Notes: generated by a model from the letters alone, not told the origin. Positions 1-13,523 are shown, counted from the stretch's first letter. The stretch: DNA of 64,000 nt from Aldrovandia affinis (GCA_029706075.1 JAINUG010000053.1:1398501-1462500), one strand, 5' to 3'. Program-made: numbers and translations.

Positions 1-2839
1 GTCAGACGTGGGGTTTTGAAGTTTTTGTCCGACTGACCCCTGATTTTTTGTCCACCCGGCCTCTCTTTGTCCGCCTTGCACACAGAGCCATTGATACATT
101 CAAAGATGGACTTGTTAAGTGTGTTTGTTAAGTTATGACAGCATAAGAGTGAGAGCAACTGTGTTTTACCACAAGAAAATATTTCAGTTCTGTGTTTCCG
201 CCAATGTCAGGTTAGATCAGAGTGAGATAGACTTCGGAAGGCTCATTTGTCTCCTGACCCCTGACGCTTTAGGTACAGCCATGGACTTGGGTAAGGTGGA
301 GACGTTGGTGAAAGTTCAGCAGCTCAGGGTAAGTTTGGCATAATGGCATCTCCATCTCTCAGCGTTTACTCCCTCGGTGCGGATTCATCCTCGGGTCTGA
401 CCCGGGTGGACACTATTGGGATGTCTCTTTCCGGACAGATCAGATTTCGTAAGAACTGTGACAGGAGAGTTTGGTTTGGGGAAGCAGAAGGGTGTCACAG
501 CTAGAGCTGGGACAAGATGGTCATGGGTTTCAATGGAAGGGGGAAAGATATGCCTTGTTCTGCACTCGAACTGCACAGGGCTACAGTGTGTATTGTCAAC
601 CTGTCTTCCTGTCTAATAATATGTAGGCCTATACAACATACGTAATGATAACCGTACTTCATCTGACACCTTTAGAGGCTTCCACGGCCTGTCGTCCTTA
701 CAAAATCTGGAATATGTGTTTTGAGTGTTGGCAAAATTGTGCCATTTTCCTTTGTCACATAGTTGTACATGTGTATGGAATTTTATGCTGCATGTTACCT
801 GGCAGCCTCTTTACTTTAGACTTAGACTTTATTACACTATAAACCTATGAGAATGAGAATACATTGAGTCACACTTGCTCACATGGTGCTCATTCTCCTC
901 CTAATTTTTGACTTATTCGCCACTCACGGCCGAAAGTATATCTTTCAGTGACCTGCTCGTTGACAGACAGCGTACGGAATGTTCAAATTGAGTCAGCGTT
1001 TAATGAGAACCGCATGCCTCTCACCCCGCTAATGACGCCGACGAGAGAAATCGGTGAGGCTTCGCTGACTTGCGTTGAGGCTCGCACGCTGTTCAGTCAG
1101 GGGCTTGCTAAGTGTCCAGTGTTCTCCACAAGCCACAGACATGTATGCCAAATTTAAAGCCCTTGCTTTGCTCATAGATCGGATGTTTTGCATTTGCCGT
1201 GCTTTGCCGTGTTGCACGTTATACGAAAGGACTGGATTTTTCCAGTGCTTTTCTGTGGGCTATATACGGCCCCGTTTGCATTATTCTTGTCTTCTGATCG
1301 TATCGCCCACAGGATTCCCTCTTTATAGAAATATTCCCGCTGTTTTCACTGTTGTTTTGTGCACTCGTTATCCAGGCATTTCCAGGGCTGCAACCCGATC
1401 CTGTTTGTATCCTCCCGCAGCTGGGGGGGTCAGGGACACTGACAGGATGTGTCCCGGGGGCACTGTGTCAGGCCCTCTCCCTCACCCACCTGCAGGGTGC
1501 CCCTGTTATTAATCATGCTCAGACAGGGCTGGATAGTGATGAGTGGGTTAATCTCTGGTCTGGGCTCTCATTGGTCATCACTCCTTACTGTACCACCACA
1601 GAGAGAGGGAGATGGAGGGAATTCTGTCTCCATGGCTCTGAGCAGAGACAGATGGAGGGATTTCTGTGGACCCCTATGTGTGTGTCACAGGAAATCATGT
1701 GATGTAAAAAAACCTTTTTCCCACATTCTCACATCATGATACTGGTAAGGTTGGGTAGTTTCACTTTCATCGCTGAAAACATCACAGAGGAAGAGCCGCC
1801 CTACCCGAGATATGCAACATGGAAATGTTGGGTCACGTCCAGTAAAAGTGAAAACTGATCCTGGTCAGAAATAGCAGAACCAGGAAAAGGTACAAAATAG
1901 TCACCACAGCCAAGTGGCAACAGTTCCTGCAGTTGTGGGTGTGAGGTTCACTAAACGCGTGTAAATGTGTTTGGCGCTGAGAGTGCCTCTGTAGTAAATT
2001 ATGGCTCTTGTCAATTCTGGGGATGCCTGTGCCCTCTGTGACACAACGCACAGTGACACGGGCCCCAGAGCTGCTCCCTTAGACCTCAGATCCTCCATAG
2101 ATTCTACCTGTATTGTGATCACTGCTGTGTAAAAACTGCTGTCCTTTTGGTTCTGCTCTGTGGGCGAGCACAAAAGAGCATTGTCTGCCTGCTCCGCGAA
2201 AATCATGGGTCAGTGAAAGTATCGCTGTTGTTTAAAAAATAATAGCCTGATGTCGTTTTCAGGCTGGTCTGATTGAGGTTTGATGCAGGAAGAAGGCATC
2301 CTCTCTGAAGCCCATCTGCTAGCTGATGTTGTGGAGCTGAATTCAGTGCCAAGAATCCATATTTTTAAATGGCCCTGCTGTAATCGCCAAAGCCATTTAA
2401 TTGTTTTGTCACATGTTTTTTTATGAAGAAAAAATTTTTTACATTTGGAGTTAAGTTACATTTATATCAAGGCAACTAAAAAAAATTTTTTTCAAAAGGG
2501 CAAAACACACACTTTGACCCAGAATACATTCAACAGAATAGCCTCACACAAAGTATTACTTACGGGGAGTTGTTTATCCATAGATTTACAGACATGTTGG
2601 AGAGTTATTTACTCTGACTCTACTGACGCATAGGCTAATTCAAGAGGTGCTACTATAATTTGAGCTCTGTTCAAACTGTGCATATATCGATAATCCAATA
2701 TTTTGATATGGCTTTTAAAGCTGCTTTATATGAGTGAGACTAAATTTCCCTCAGAAAGTCTCGATCGTTATAAAGCAGAAGCTGTAGGTGAGAAATGCTT
2801 CCTTTTTTGCAGAAGTGCCCGGCCATTATGCACTTCTGC

Positions 2840-3250
2840 TCTCTTTCTGGTGTTGCCTAGCAACCCCACGAGGTGTAGCATGAATATTTGTTGAGAATTT
2901 GCTGCTAAAATCCTTAAAGAGGACTCGGTGCCTTTCCATCTGCCGCACAAAACATTGGATGTCACGTGAGGGACTGGGTCTCTGATTAAACAGCGTAAAA
3001 CGCCCCAGACGTCAGAGGAACGGCAAGTTTTGTTTTTTTGGAGTGGCGAGGCGCCGAGGTGGAACGAGAGGAACTAGCAGCATCTGAGTGACAGTCAGCT
3101 CGCTAGCCAAACAGACTTTGCAGGGCGACAGAGGCGATGGGACGCACGTGTCACTGCCTGAGCCACGGAAGATCCGCCTGTTGCTCCCACCTGCTGCGGC
3201 CGGAGGAAACGTGCCATTTTCCAGACCTTGGGGGCAAATTCGCACGCTCC
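2840..3250. promoter_or_regulatory. Candidate promoter/enhancer patch with RFX X-box and CACGTG box
   Basis: Local CpG content rises against an AT-rich background. The patch contains a near-perfect palindromic RFX X-box, GTTGCCTAGCAAC at 2852-2864, a CACGTG E-box in GTCACGTGAG at 2961-2970, and a CRE-like GACGTCAG at 3008-3015. A GC-rich stretch follows to about 3240. These are motif matches only; no transcription start or exon is evident. It could be an alternative promoter or intronic enhancer of fnbp1, or neither. Confidence 0.3.
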
Positions 3251-6200
3251 GTCGGAACCTCGATAACACTTCAGCGCTACTGAAAAACATATCTTTTTTG
3301 GAATTGCCGATTATTGAGACAGTACCCAGATAAATAATTACGCGCCTATATCTGCTCAATAGACATCTCCCATATGCAGATCATTATGTTACCAAATGAA
3401 CAGCCTTGTGTTTATTGATCAATGCCCCTGCTCGAACATCATCGCGCAGTTTACTGTAATGAATTGCCAGCTGTGTGAGCTTATTGTTGGGAATTGAACA
3501 CGTCCGTCACAGCTGATCAGCCTTGGCTTGTCAGTCATTTCCCCCGAAGGGATGTGGCTTGTGTCTGTCCATTTCATTCTGTGTCTGCCTGTTGTGGCTT
3601 AGGTCTGGAAAAAACAGCTGGGGCCTCCACTTTGACTGTTTTCTAGGTAACAGACTTTTGCCTGAGGTATTGAAAGAAACGTCTAATTGGGAGTACAGCA
3701 CAAACTTTGAAACATTCTGGCAAATTCTCCTCCAAATCCAAAATAACCTAGTCTATTTCAGAGTCTCACATTGCTGACAATATGAAGGCGTACTGTGCAA
3801 TTATATTTTCTTGGTCATATATTGAAATGTAATACAAATCTGAAAAATGAGTGGCTCAGTTACTGAGTAATTATGTTCTTTTTCTAAGTTCCCTTTTTTA
3901 GGTGAGATAACTTTTGTACCTTACCTTGGAAACAAAGAAAGGACTATTTATTTCCATAAAAATGGGTGTTTTGCCATTTTACGCTGTTCCCTGTATGATT
4001 TCAGCATTATTTCCTCTTTCCTGTCGCCTGTAGTTTCACAACATGTTTCAACCTGATGCTTGTCCCCTTTCCTTGCTGAATACGCCGCCTGAGAGGTCAT
4101 GCTCAACTATAAAACAATATTAATGATTTAATACCTGGTAGAGAGTAGGTTAATATGCTTCACGCTGTTAGGAATTTGTTTTTATCGCCCCTGACCAATT
4201 GCAGGTATGCTATAGCCTATTTAACAAACATGCAATAGTAAACTTGCTCAGATGTTGCAGCGGGAGTTGAATTATGGATTAAGCAGGTTGAAGCCAAGAC
4301 AATAGTGTAGGAAAAATTAGTCATTTATTTTCACGGGAGACCACACACTGGAGCCTAAACTTTCAGGCTCTTCACGTTAACCTAAGGCATAATGTCCTTC
4401 CTAAATGCAATCATATTTCTCAGTATTTGTTTCAGTTTTGCAGAAGGCTCTGATTCACGTTAAATGTCCGTTGAGTTTTTTGTTGAGAGGGCAGGACTCA
4501 GGGATGCAGAGCTGGGGCGGAAACGTGCATTGGAACGGGAACAGAGCCGGTGCTGCGTGGAAATTCACTGGAGGAAAGGGCGGTGACAAGAGATCCCGAT
4601 TATCCGTGTCAGTGCACATCGGTTCCCCTCCTCAGCGATAAAAGAACAAGGAGCAGCAGGAGCAGAGCCAAGCCTCGGTTCAGGCCTGGTTCTTGATTGA
4701 GAGCTCAGGGGTCATCATTGTGACTTTTTTCCCTCTCTTTGTTGTCTGTGCTTTCGCAAGATTGTTATTAATGAAATATGCACAATGTGCATTGTGCTGC
4801 GACTGGACTCCTATACGGCGTAAAGCCTACATCATTTTAGTTGCTGAGTAAGGTTTTTGCTCAGGCTACTCCCAAGTCTGCTTGCAATAGCGTCCCCGCC
4901 GCTGAGCTCAGCAAGACAATATGTCGGAAATGTCGTGAAATAATGGCCTTATGAATAATCATCAGCAACCGTGTTGCCTCGTGGAAGGAGCGCTCAGGGT
5001 GGCATAATTCAGGGTTCCCCTTCTATGCCATCAGAAAAGCCCCCAATAAAGACAACAGTGGTGCTTTCCTTGCCACCGAACAACAATGGTGTCTGTTATT
5101 GATTGATTGTTATTGATTATCACAGATCCATTTCAACAGAAAAAAACGGACAGGTCGCTCTTCTTGTGCTTATGGGCAACATCATATGCCACTTCCGGTA
5201 TTAGCAACGTATTTAATGACAGGGCACATATTTATTGATTGTTATTCAGATGAACACTATTTACTGTATCTCACAGATTTTATCGATCAGTCTCAAAAAA
5301 ACTGTAACAACATGTAAAGGTTGGCAGGGAGATATCTACCACATCAGCAGTTCTGAACATTGCATCACCCCCATCGCTTCACATTGTCCAATCCTAAACC
5401 ACATCTCAACATCTGCTGATTGGCTGCCCTGGCCAAACAGGTTTTCCAGAAGGACTGCCAACTTCGCCATTTGAGCTAGCGAAGGGCCAGGAAAAGAGCA
5501 GACTGATGGGGAATAAGCTTGCAAAGTGCTGCGTGTTTGGATAAGTGCCGTGTGGTGCTATTTATCCTCTCTCCTAAGACTCCATTGTCTTTTGGGTGCT
5601 CCAGTTAGTAGATTTGCATTTATTGATCTTCTGATCTTTTGAGATGAGTGGGGTAAATTTGTATTCTTGGAAAAACTTTGACAGGACCAATGTCAATTTA
5701 GGCCTCAGCAAGCAGCAGACTTTTCTCTGTGATCCTATTGGATACTCTCTGTTGGCTTCTGGTTTCAGCCAATAGAATACCACCTCTGGCATCTGTGAGC
5801 GCACAGGCTCATTGACGTGATGGTGGCAGATAAAAGGCAATGGGGCCAGAATGTAAACATCCAGTGAGAAGCCCGATTCAGAGATGATGTGTCTCATGCC
5901 CCACGAGGCTGAAAACCCACTTAATCTCAGCAGGTTGCGTACGTGGCCGGTCTGGCCCTAGACCGCATTGGAAGGTGAAGCTACAGTTTGTTCATTTAAA
6001 GGTAATATATCCTGCCAGTTTACTAAAATAATTTGTGAAATGAATATTTAAAATTAATATTCACGCACACACATACATATGCATGCAAGTTCTTGCAGAC
6101 ACACAAAATTGGTGCAAAACAAACTGAAAGTTTTCAATGACATACTGTCCCATAGTTTAAACCAGTGATAGGTCATGATTCCCAAGACTTTGTGACATCA

Positions 6201-6437
6201 TGACCTCTCCCTGCTCCTCTTCAGCCTGGGCCTTTTTAGGGTGTGTTAACTATAGACAGGCCCGTCTTTGTGGGGGGTGGGGGGCAAACCCGTGCGACCA
6301 CCCCAGGCCCCGCCCTCCACGGGGCCTTGTGGTGAGAGGGGAAAAATGAATTTAAATAATAATAATCATTGCTATTGCTATTACTAACAATGGTGTCTAA
6401 GCAGTTGGCAAGTCTATGATGTCATTGCGTTAACAGC

Positions 6438-6619
6438 TAGGCCACTCCTGTGCGCAGTGAACGTCCTGTTGGCTTCCCTCCCCCTCCCTGGGGCGAACAG
6501 CCAATTGCCGCCCCTGGCGGCACTCCCGGCCAGAGCCGACTCTGGCGCGATGGGGAATCGAACCCCGGTCGCCGTGGCCAGTGTCGAACGTTGTAACCAC
6601 TGGACCACGCGGGAGGCCC
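6438..6619 (-). mobile_element. tRNA-headed SINE, family A, 3'-truncated
   Basis: On the minus strand it starts GGGCCTCCCGCGTGGTCCAG and carries a B-box GGTTCGATTCC (complement of 6554-6564), as expected for an internal Pol III promoter derived from a tRNA. The body has the GGCTCTGGCC and GATTGGCTGT-type segments shared with the copies at 16890, 30826 and 56730. The AT-rich 3' tail seen in those copies is missing here. Confidence 0.8.
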
Positions 6620-9284
6620 TATTGTGGGGGATTTCTGTTCCTGTCCGAGGCCTGGGTGTCGATAGGGAAACCGGCGCGCTGTCGGGTTTGATGGAGAGGG
6701 CGCGCTTCAGAGCGGGTGGAGGATCAGGGCAACACCCCAGAATAGCGTGGAATGTCCGAGGGGCACGTAGGGCCAGATTCCTGACGGGCATGACAACACT
6801 CTCACTCAGGACCTATGGGTAAGAGGAGGACTGTCACAAATAGAGGAGATCTGCTTCCATTCCCCCAGCACTTCGAGAATGAGCTATTTATAAACTGTGG
6901 ATTTTGAGGTATCCAGTCTCTTAAGAGCATAGATGCATGTGTTCACAACAGTCCTGTTGCATGTAATTTTCATACTATGCACTGGAAAGTCGGAGGGGAA
7001 CCATGTTCTAGGAACCATGTTTATACTGCCTGTTTGTTGGCGCCTGACAAACAGATAGGTATTTCAGTGTTTGAACATACAGTAAGAAATAAACATGCTT
7101 TATGTATTGCGAGGGTAGAAACATAGCTGACATTCCTTCTGTCTTTCAGGCTCATTAAAGACAACTCTGGACCCAACACATGTATAAGCAATGGCTTTAC
7201 AAATCATTTGCAGGTGATGTGCCATAGAATCATGTAGCCATAGAATGTGTATACAGCAGCATGCATCATGTTGCTGAAAGAGATTTGATTCATTTTCTAG
7301 TAAAGCCGGTACTGAGAAGTCCGATGGGGTCCAGAAGAACATTGTTCAGTAACCTGAGAACTGGTCCTAAGTGGGGGTGAGACTCGATGTACATTCTGCA
7401 GTAAACAATTTGCTTTGTGTGAAAGATTAGGCTAGGTGGTATCAAACAAAACGCATCGTCTGAAAATGTTGTAGCCTGCAAGTGGATGTTTCTTCAAAAG
7501 GGAATTACTGTGATTTATTTTTCATTTGTTTTGATTGAACAAAATCAGCTGTTATGTGAGATGTTATAATTCACAAACCTTTATTCACGAAAGCAAACAC
7601 AAAAAAAACACAAAACTCAAATCCCATCATTGAGGGCGCTCACACTTACACAAAGAACAATGGCTTATGGGAGTACAGGTCCAGTATCCAGATGTCTTAA
7701 TCGCACCAAGAACATTGCCGTTTACTTAATCAGATTAATAACACACACAGCGTCAAACTACGTTTTTCTTGAGTAACTTAATCTTGTGCCTCTGAGCAGT
7801 GGTCCGCTTGCTTTTCACTTACAGACTGGATACTGTTCTGACTACATGCTTCTACATGCATTTGGATTCATTCTTGAACTATCGCCATTGGCCAAGCCGA
7901 GCACATCATGCGATCTCATTAAGTTTGGGAATTGATCTTTTTGTCTAGAGCTCTTGCTCGCTCTTGTTCAAGGATCTAGTGGTCATTTTTTTCACTCAGT
8001 AGTTTGTCTTCTCAAGTGGATCGTACTTTTTTTTTCATTCACCATCAGTTGGGTTGGTTTGAAGAACACAAACATGTTGAGAAGTGACTTTTTAAACTTT
8101 TTGGACGGCGTGCGCACGGTTAAATCCAGTTCATGTGAAATGGCTTCTGAGCTGTCCCCAATCGAGGAGTACCTCCAGGTTCTTCTTCAGATGAAGATGA
8201 CAAGCACTGTGAGTTACTATATAACCAGAGGTTGTCCGTGTGACGACAATTGTGTGGTCATATTGTATGGAAATTGGTCTTTGGTTGTGTAGCTTATTTA
8301 ATGGAACTTTGCCTAATCAATCACAGGACTAATGATAGTCATATAAATTATAGGCTATATAGTGTAGACTAAATCAACATACAAGATAAATATTGATAAT
8401 ATACCAAAATAAATAGGTATATTATCTTATCTATTATATTTGGCATCTACATTCCTCTCAGGTATCATGATTTTTGTGGTACTGTACCATAAACAACTCC
8501 ACATAGACAAAATAATGAATGCCTCATTTGAGGGTATTGAATGCATATAAAATGTAACGTAACATGCTAAATGCTTTTAGAGCATCACATTATGTAGAAA
8601 ATGTATTGACCATGTCATGTGGTTTGTTCGCTAGCTCATAAAACTCACCTTTACATTTGAGAAGAAATAATATTTATTTATTACATATGACAAAAGATTA
8701 TTTGGACAAGAAATAGTATTTATAAATGTTATGTTGTGTCTGTATACTTACCAAGTAATTAACTGGAAATAGCTTAAAAAATAGTTTTTTTAGGGGTTGC
8801 TAAACACCAAATTGTTTTGGCACATTTCTGTGTTGTCACCAGGAAGTGCTTGCACATCTGATTGTCTTATAGCAAAAATGTACAATTAACTAACAAATAG
8901 ATGAATGGGTAGAAACTTTAAACCGCACAAGAAGATGATTTTTAAATTGTTTTTATTTGACTCTAAAGTGTTAGTGGGCTTAAGTGGTACATAGGCTTAA
9001 AGGATGCACTTACCCTACATGAAATGTCTGTGTATTAACAAGTCAATGTACTGCTGTCTTGACAGTGTAAAATCTCCATGTTCATGTTGTCAGTGCTGAT
9101 TTCCTCTTTCTGTTGTGTTCTAGTAGAGAGCGGTCTAAATCGTGTGCTGACAGACAGACAGGTCTGACTATTCCCATTTCAGAGCCCGTTTCAGGTCCTG
9201 CTCCAGAGTGTTCAGGGAAAGAGAATGTCCTTTTCATTGTGAGAAAAGGGACAGTGCCTCACAAGGTGCCTTTTACCCTCAAAG

Positions 9285-9971
9285 CCTAAATTTATAATTA
9301 GAGATAATTTAATAAATTTGTTTCTGATTTTATCGGTGATTTTTCTCCCGATTTGTGTAGCCAATTGGACCCGCCCCCCTCTTTTTCACGTGACGTGCGC
9401 GCACCCAATGCAAACAGATCCCCTAGTAATGCTCAACATGAGTTCGCAATCGAAAATGCCGACCAACCTAATCAGACAGTCCTGCGACCGGTAGTGTTAA
9501 TTAACAATTAACGATGGTTCCTCTGAACCATTTTCCATTAATAGAACATAGTGGTAGTGACGCTCAACGAAATCATTATGTTCGCTAAGATGAAACGGCA
9601 CTTATTAGACCGCAGGCACTATCAAACAAACTCGACCGTAACCCGGTACTACAGGGCCAAGTGTTTTCCACTCTACGCAGCGAACGTCACGTCGGCTCCC
9701 CTCCCCCTCCCTGGGGCGGACAGCCAATCGCCGCCCCCTGGTGGAACCATTTTCCATTAATAGAACATAGTGGTAGTGCATAAACCTGGCCAGTAATAAT
9801 GCCCTCGCACACTGAAATGGCAGACTAATGGGGAATTGAACTATTCACGGTACTCGAACTTATTAGACCTAATGCGATTTCAGCTAAACCACAAATTGTG
9901 TATTAACGTTGTGTAACCACTGGTTTTCCACTATCAAACAAACTCAGAGCAGCAAAACCTAAATTTATAAT
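9285..9971 (-). mobile_element. Mosaic SINE-A-like insertion with 14-bp target duplication
   Basis: A 14-bp direct repeat CCTAAATTTATAAT flanks the block at 9285-9298 and 9958-9971. Inside, minus-strand SINE-A pieces occur in the expected order: tail near 9340-9375, CCTGCGACCGGTAGTG at 9481-9496, the CCGTAACCCGGTACTACAGG segment near 9635, CCCTGGGGCGGACAGCCAAT near 9710, and TTGTAACCACTGG-like head sequence near 9910. Between them are AT-rich patches absent from the other copies, and several of these recur: a 35-nt string at 9525-9559 and 9744-9778, and a 17-nt string at 9617-9633 and 9929-9945. The flanks suggest one retroposition event; the patches suggest later or concurrent template switching, or an assembly artefact. 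Confidence 0.65.
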
Positions 9972-9978
9972 GCTCTAT

Positions 9979-10411
9979 GACTGCAACTGTGGGGCTTTTC
10001 CTTGGTACGGGACAATTACTTTTTTTTAATGTAAACCTGTTTTCCATTAGGAAAAGCAAGTTGAAGCCATATAATTATTTAATGGAAAAAGCTGATGGAA
10101 AATGTAATTTTTTGTCTTTATAAATCTTGTTTCTTTTTTATTTATTACTGCTTCCCTGTTGATTCTCTTTTATTCATCATTGAATTTAATTTGCACAAAA
10201 AAGAAAAGCTCTGTCCAGTTTGGAACACTTTTTTTATTTTGAAAGTTTTAGTGATGCAGAATTGATTGCAAAAATGTTTGTGTAAGTTGCTGTTTTTAGG
10301 AAAGAAAATTTTTGATCTAATCTGGTCCCAAGAAAATCTCTGCATCTCTATTTATAAATCTGCAACTGTGGGGCTTTTCTGGGACAATTACTTTTTTTTT
10401 TTTTTAATGTA
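9979..10411 (+). repeat. Direct duplication of a ~50-bp segment
   Basis: A segment beginning CTGCAACTGTGGGGCTTTTC and continuing through GGGACAATTAC, a T run and AATGTAA occurs at about 9980-10034 and again at about 10360-10411. The first copy has short extra inserts (around 10001-10008) relative to the second. The intervening 325 bp is AT-rich and not recognised. Confidence 0.6.
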
Positions 10412-11959
10412 AGGGAAAAGCCCTTTATAAAACAGTTTTTTCAGGGTGATGCAGAGCCTTTAAATGCCAAAGGGAAGCTGTTATGGAATCAGTTTTTTTC
10501 TTCTTCTTCGTTTTTTGTAGAATCATTTAGTGTCACCCTGGTGTGTAAAGTCACTGTTTTGGGGGCACTTGAGTGCAGAAAAGCTTTTCATATCAGAAAA
10601 GCAAATGTTTGCGGTGAAACCACGGCCATCTGGGGTTCTTTGTCCCAGCATTCCTTTCGTTGAGAACTCCTTCTCCGACCCAGGGGTCAAAGAGCTCTCT
10701 GAAGTCACATTGTTCTGGTCCACTCGCAGACAAAGACGCTGTGTGTTGGATACGGGGGTCAGCATTTCTCGCAAATATTTTTCTTTATGGCAGAACGCCT
10801 ACAATGGGCCATGTTTAAGAGGCCTTGAGAACCAAGGAAACTCCCAAAGGCTTTGCACAACACAGGCTAGTTCGTTTCTGTAGCTGTGTACAGAAGGAAA
10901 AAAAAGAGATCTTCAGATGTCAAGTCCTGGGTATTTGTTTGCAATTTGAAGGGATTGTCCTATTTTTCCAAGTTTTTCTAGTGGGATGGGCCATTGTGAT
11001 TCGGCCACGAGCCTAGTTTTCAACGATTGAAATTACACAAAGCCCTTTACAATGGGCTTTTGCAAATGTTAATGGTAATGACTGTGTCACGGGTTTTCAT
11101 TTAGCTGACGGCACAATTTCAATGGAGGCCCTCTGCTACAGCACCAATTTCCCCTCTAGCATGAAGAGCAGTTCACTGAAGGCTTTCAGTGGTAGTACTC
11201 AAACAGTATCAGAACATATTGATTACACCATGATCCAATTGGATTATTTTATTATTTTATTTTACAAGTGAATTACAGTTTGCAGTTTTTTTTGCAGACC
11301 TTTATGAATTGATTGTCTTACAGCCTCTCTTTTGCTACACCCCACCCCAATTTATTGCAAACATGCTTATTCACTATTGGGATAGATGCATTGCTGTACC
11401 TAGTCACTGTATTACTGCAGTACATTTGTTGCCTTAATAATTCTTTGTTTGGTGGTAGCTATCCTTAATTTTGCACAGCTTTACTAGCTATTGAGCTAAC
11501 TCGCTGCTGGCTAACAAAGACTGCACTTTAGTGACTGCAGTTTAGGATTCTGTTGGAAAACATTGTATTACGTAGCCTGAGGCCGAGCTAATGGGCGGAG
11601 CTACCATATGTTATCAGTGCCAAAGCTACCATATGCTATCAGCGGCTAAGTGTTAGGAACCATTGTGTTTTGCTGTGGGGAGCAAAATCTTTTGCTTCAG
11701 TTCAGTCAGTTATTAACAGCTCATTGTAACTCCACCCATTTTGGGGTTCATGAAACCTCAATCTCATGAAGCCACCATCCCTAATAATCCTACTCTTAAT
11801 TCCACTGTCCTTACTTGGCTCAGGGACATGAGTTGGGCAACAAGTGAAGCTTAATCATTTTACAAACCTTTTCCTTCCCAGTGTTACAGGTATGGTACGC
11901 AGCTTCCTGCAATGATGTCTATCACTATATACTGCACTGCGATCTCTTGCGCGAACTAT

Positions 11960-12057
11960 GATTGTTCCTACCATGTATTAATGCACATCTTGTAAGTCGC
12001 TCTGGATAAGAGCGTCTGCTAAATGCTTAAAATGTAAAAATATAAAAATGTAAAATG
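11960..12057 (+). mobile_element. 3' end of an L2-clade (UnaL2-type) LINE or derived SINE
   Basis: The stem-loop GTCGCTCTGGATAAGAGCG followed by TCTGCTAAATGC at about 11998-12028 is the conserved 3' recognition element of fish L2-clade LINEs such as eel UnaL2. An A/T-rich tail with repeated AAAATGTA-like units follows. The upstream boundary is not clear; a 5'-truncated LINE is most likely. Confidence 0.7.
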
Positions 12058-12399
12058 CACATTCGTGTGCCTAAAACAAGAAGGATACAATATAGGGTAC
12101 ATGAAAGGGGGTGTTACGCATATTAGTTATAAATATATAAACCATACAATTAGCAAAACACATTTATTATAAAATGTTACTTTTATTAGTTTTGCAGAAT
12201 TATTCACAACATTACTATTACCTAAACTAAATATAATTTAAAGAGAACATATATAGGCCTAGCTATGTTAAGAGTGAAGGACTGTCACTGCCATACCCGC
12301 AGCGTCCAGAATGGATTATTCTACTGACAAGCGCGCCAAACTGTGGCGCAAATCTAGGTGTCTCATGCTGCGTGGAGAATTTTAGTCATTTTTTAATTT

Positions 12400-12472
12400 T
12401 TAATTTTATTTCGCGCGACTGCTCGACCAAACCATCGACCAGTCGACTAAATGGGGTCAGCCCTATTGGAAA
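12400..12472 (+). mobile_element. Possible hAT-like DNA transposon terminus
   Basis: The stretch running through GACCAGTCGACTAAATGGGG and ending GTCAGCCCTA resembles terminal inverted repeats I recall from fish hAT-type elements. No matching left terminus or transposase was found in the window, so the assignment rests on one end only. Confidence 0.3.
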
Positions 12473-13523
12473 GGGTAGCCATTAGCCTCAGTTCTAAAGA
12501 GTATTGAATTTGGGTGAGTTCATATAGTGGCAAAAGTGGCTAATGTGAATGAAATATCCCTCTACACCTATTGCAGTGTCACTCACCGTCAGAGATGGGG
12601 CTTATTGTGCTCTCACCGATAAACCAACAAAGACATCAATCAGCTCGTCCTTCTGCTATGAATCTGCTCACTTCCCTCTTCATCTTCTTTTTCAGCTTGG
12701 GCATTTATTGTAATGTTTCATATCAGGTGAAATGGCTACTTCATCCATTTGGGTCATCTCCTGATTGTGATCCAATTTTCTCATTTTGCTTTTCATTGTT
12801 TCATTAAAAAAAAAAGAAAAGAAACCTTCCGAAAGCAGCCATCCAAATTCCAAATCATGCCCCCTTAGTCTAAACAGATTCCCTCTTCAGGTACATTAGA
12901 ACTTCAAGAATGCAACTACATAATCAAAAAGTACCTTGTGCTGTGTCAAGTAGTGGTAATAAGGTTTCCTGCGTACTTGCAAGGATCCTGGAATATCCAC
13001 TGTAGAAATGTTATGTCTGATTGTCTAACTAAGGAGGCAGTGGCAGCAGTCTTTGGACACACCTATCCAACAGGAGGGTTATGAATTGACAGGCGTGCCA
13101 ACTTTATTCTAAAGAGAAACACCTAGTAAAATGTGTTGGTCCATAGACCAGAAGAAAAACAGACAGGACAGTGAAACAAAATCCCAGCCAGGAAGGAGGA
13201 GGGGAGGGGGATAGGAAACCTGACAGGCTCTGTGTTTTTGATAAAAATGGGAGTGGATTTTTCTTTCCTTTGACCCCTTGCTTCCTGGTGTGGAGAAATG
13301 TGCACTGGGATTCATCTGCAGCCCATTTCCATCCAAAGTCTCTGAGTTGAGGAATGGTGTTACCATGGTGATAAGCGATTTCTAGAATCATGAAATCGTG
13401 ACAGGATATGAAATGGATGTGCAGTGTTGTGCAAGCCTGTGGCCCCGGGGTGTGCAAATGAACCTTGTGATATCACTGCAGATTGAACAGTAAGAGGAAA
13501 AGGATTCCCCCCCTCTATCTCTT

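Noticed and set aside
269..335. Short frame MDLGKVETLVKVQQLR between an AG and a GGTAAGT donor
   Set aside because: The donor is good, but there is no match to the expected MSWGTELW exon or to any family I recognise, so it was not called as an exon.
6552..6622. tRNA-like sequences with A and B boxes (also at 14990, 20630, 30880, 39000, 42800, 57045)
   Set aside because: They are heads of SINEs joined to shared bodies; the cloverleaf is not completed, so they are not tRNA genes.
11827..11850. ATGAGTTGGGC, which would start MSW as in FNBP1
   Set aside because: It continues ATSEA, not GTELW, and has no donor; a chance match.
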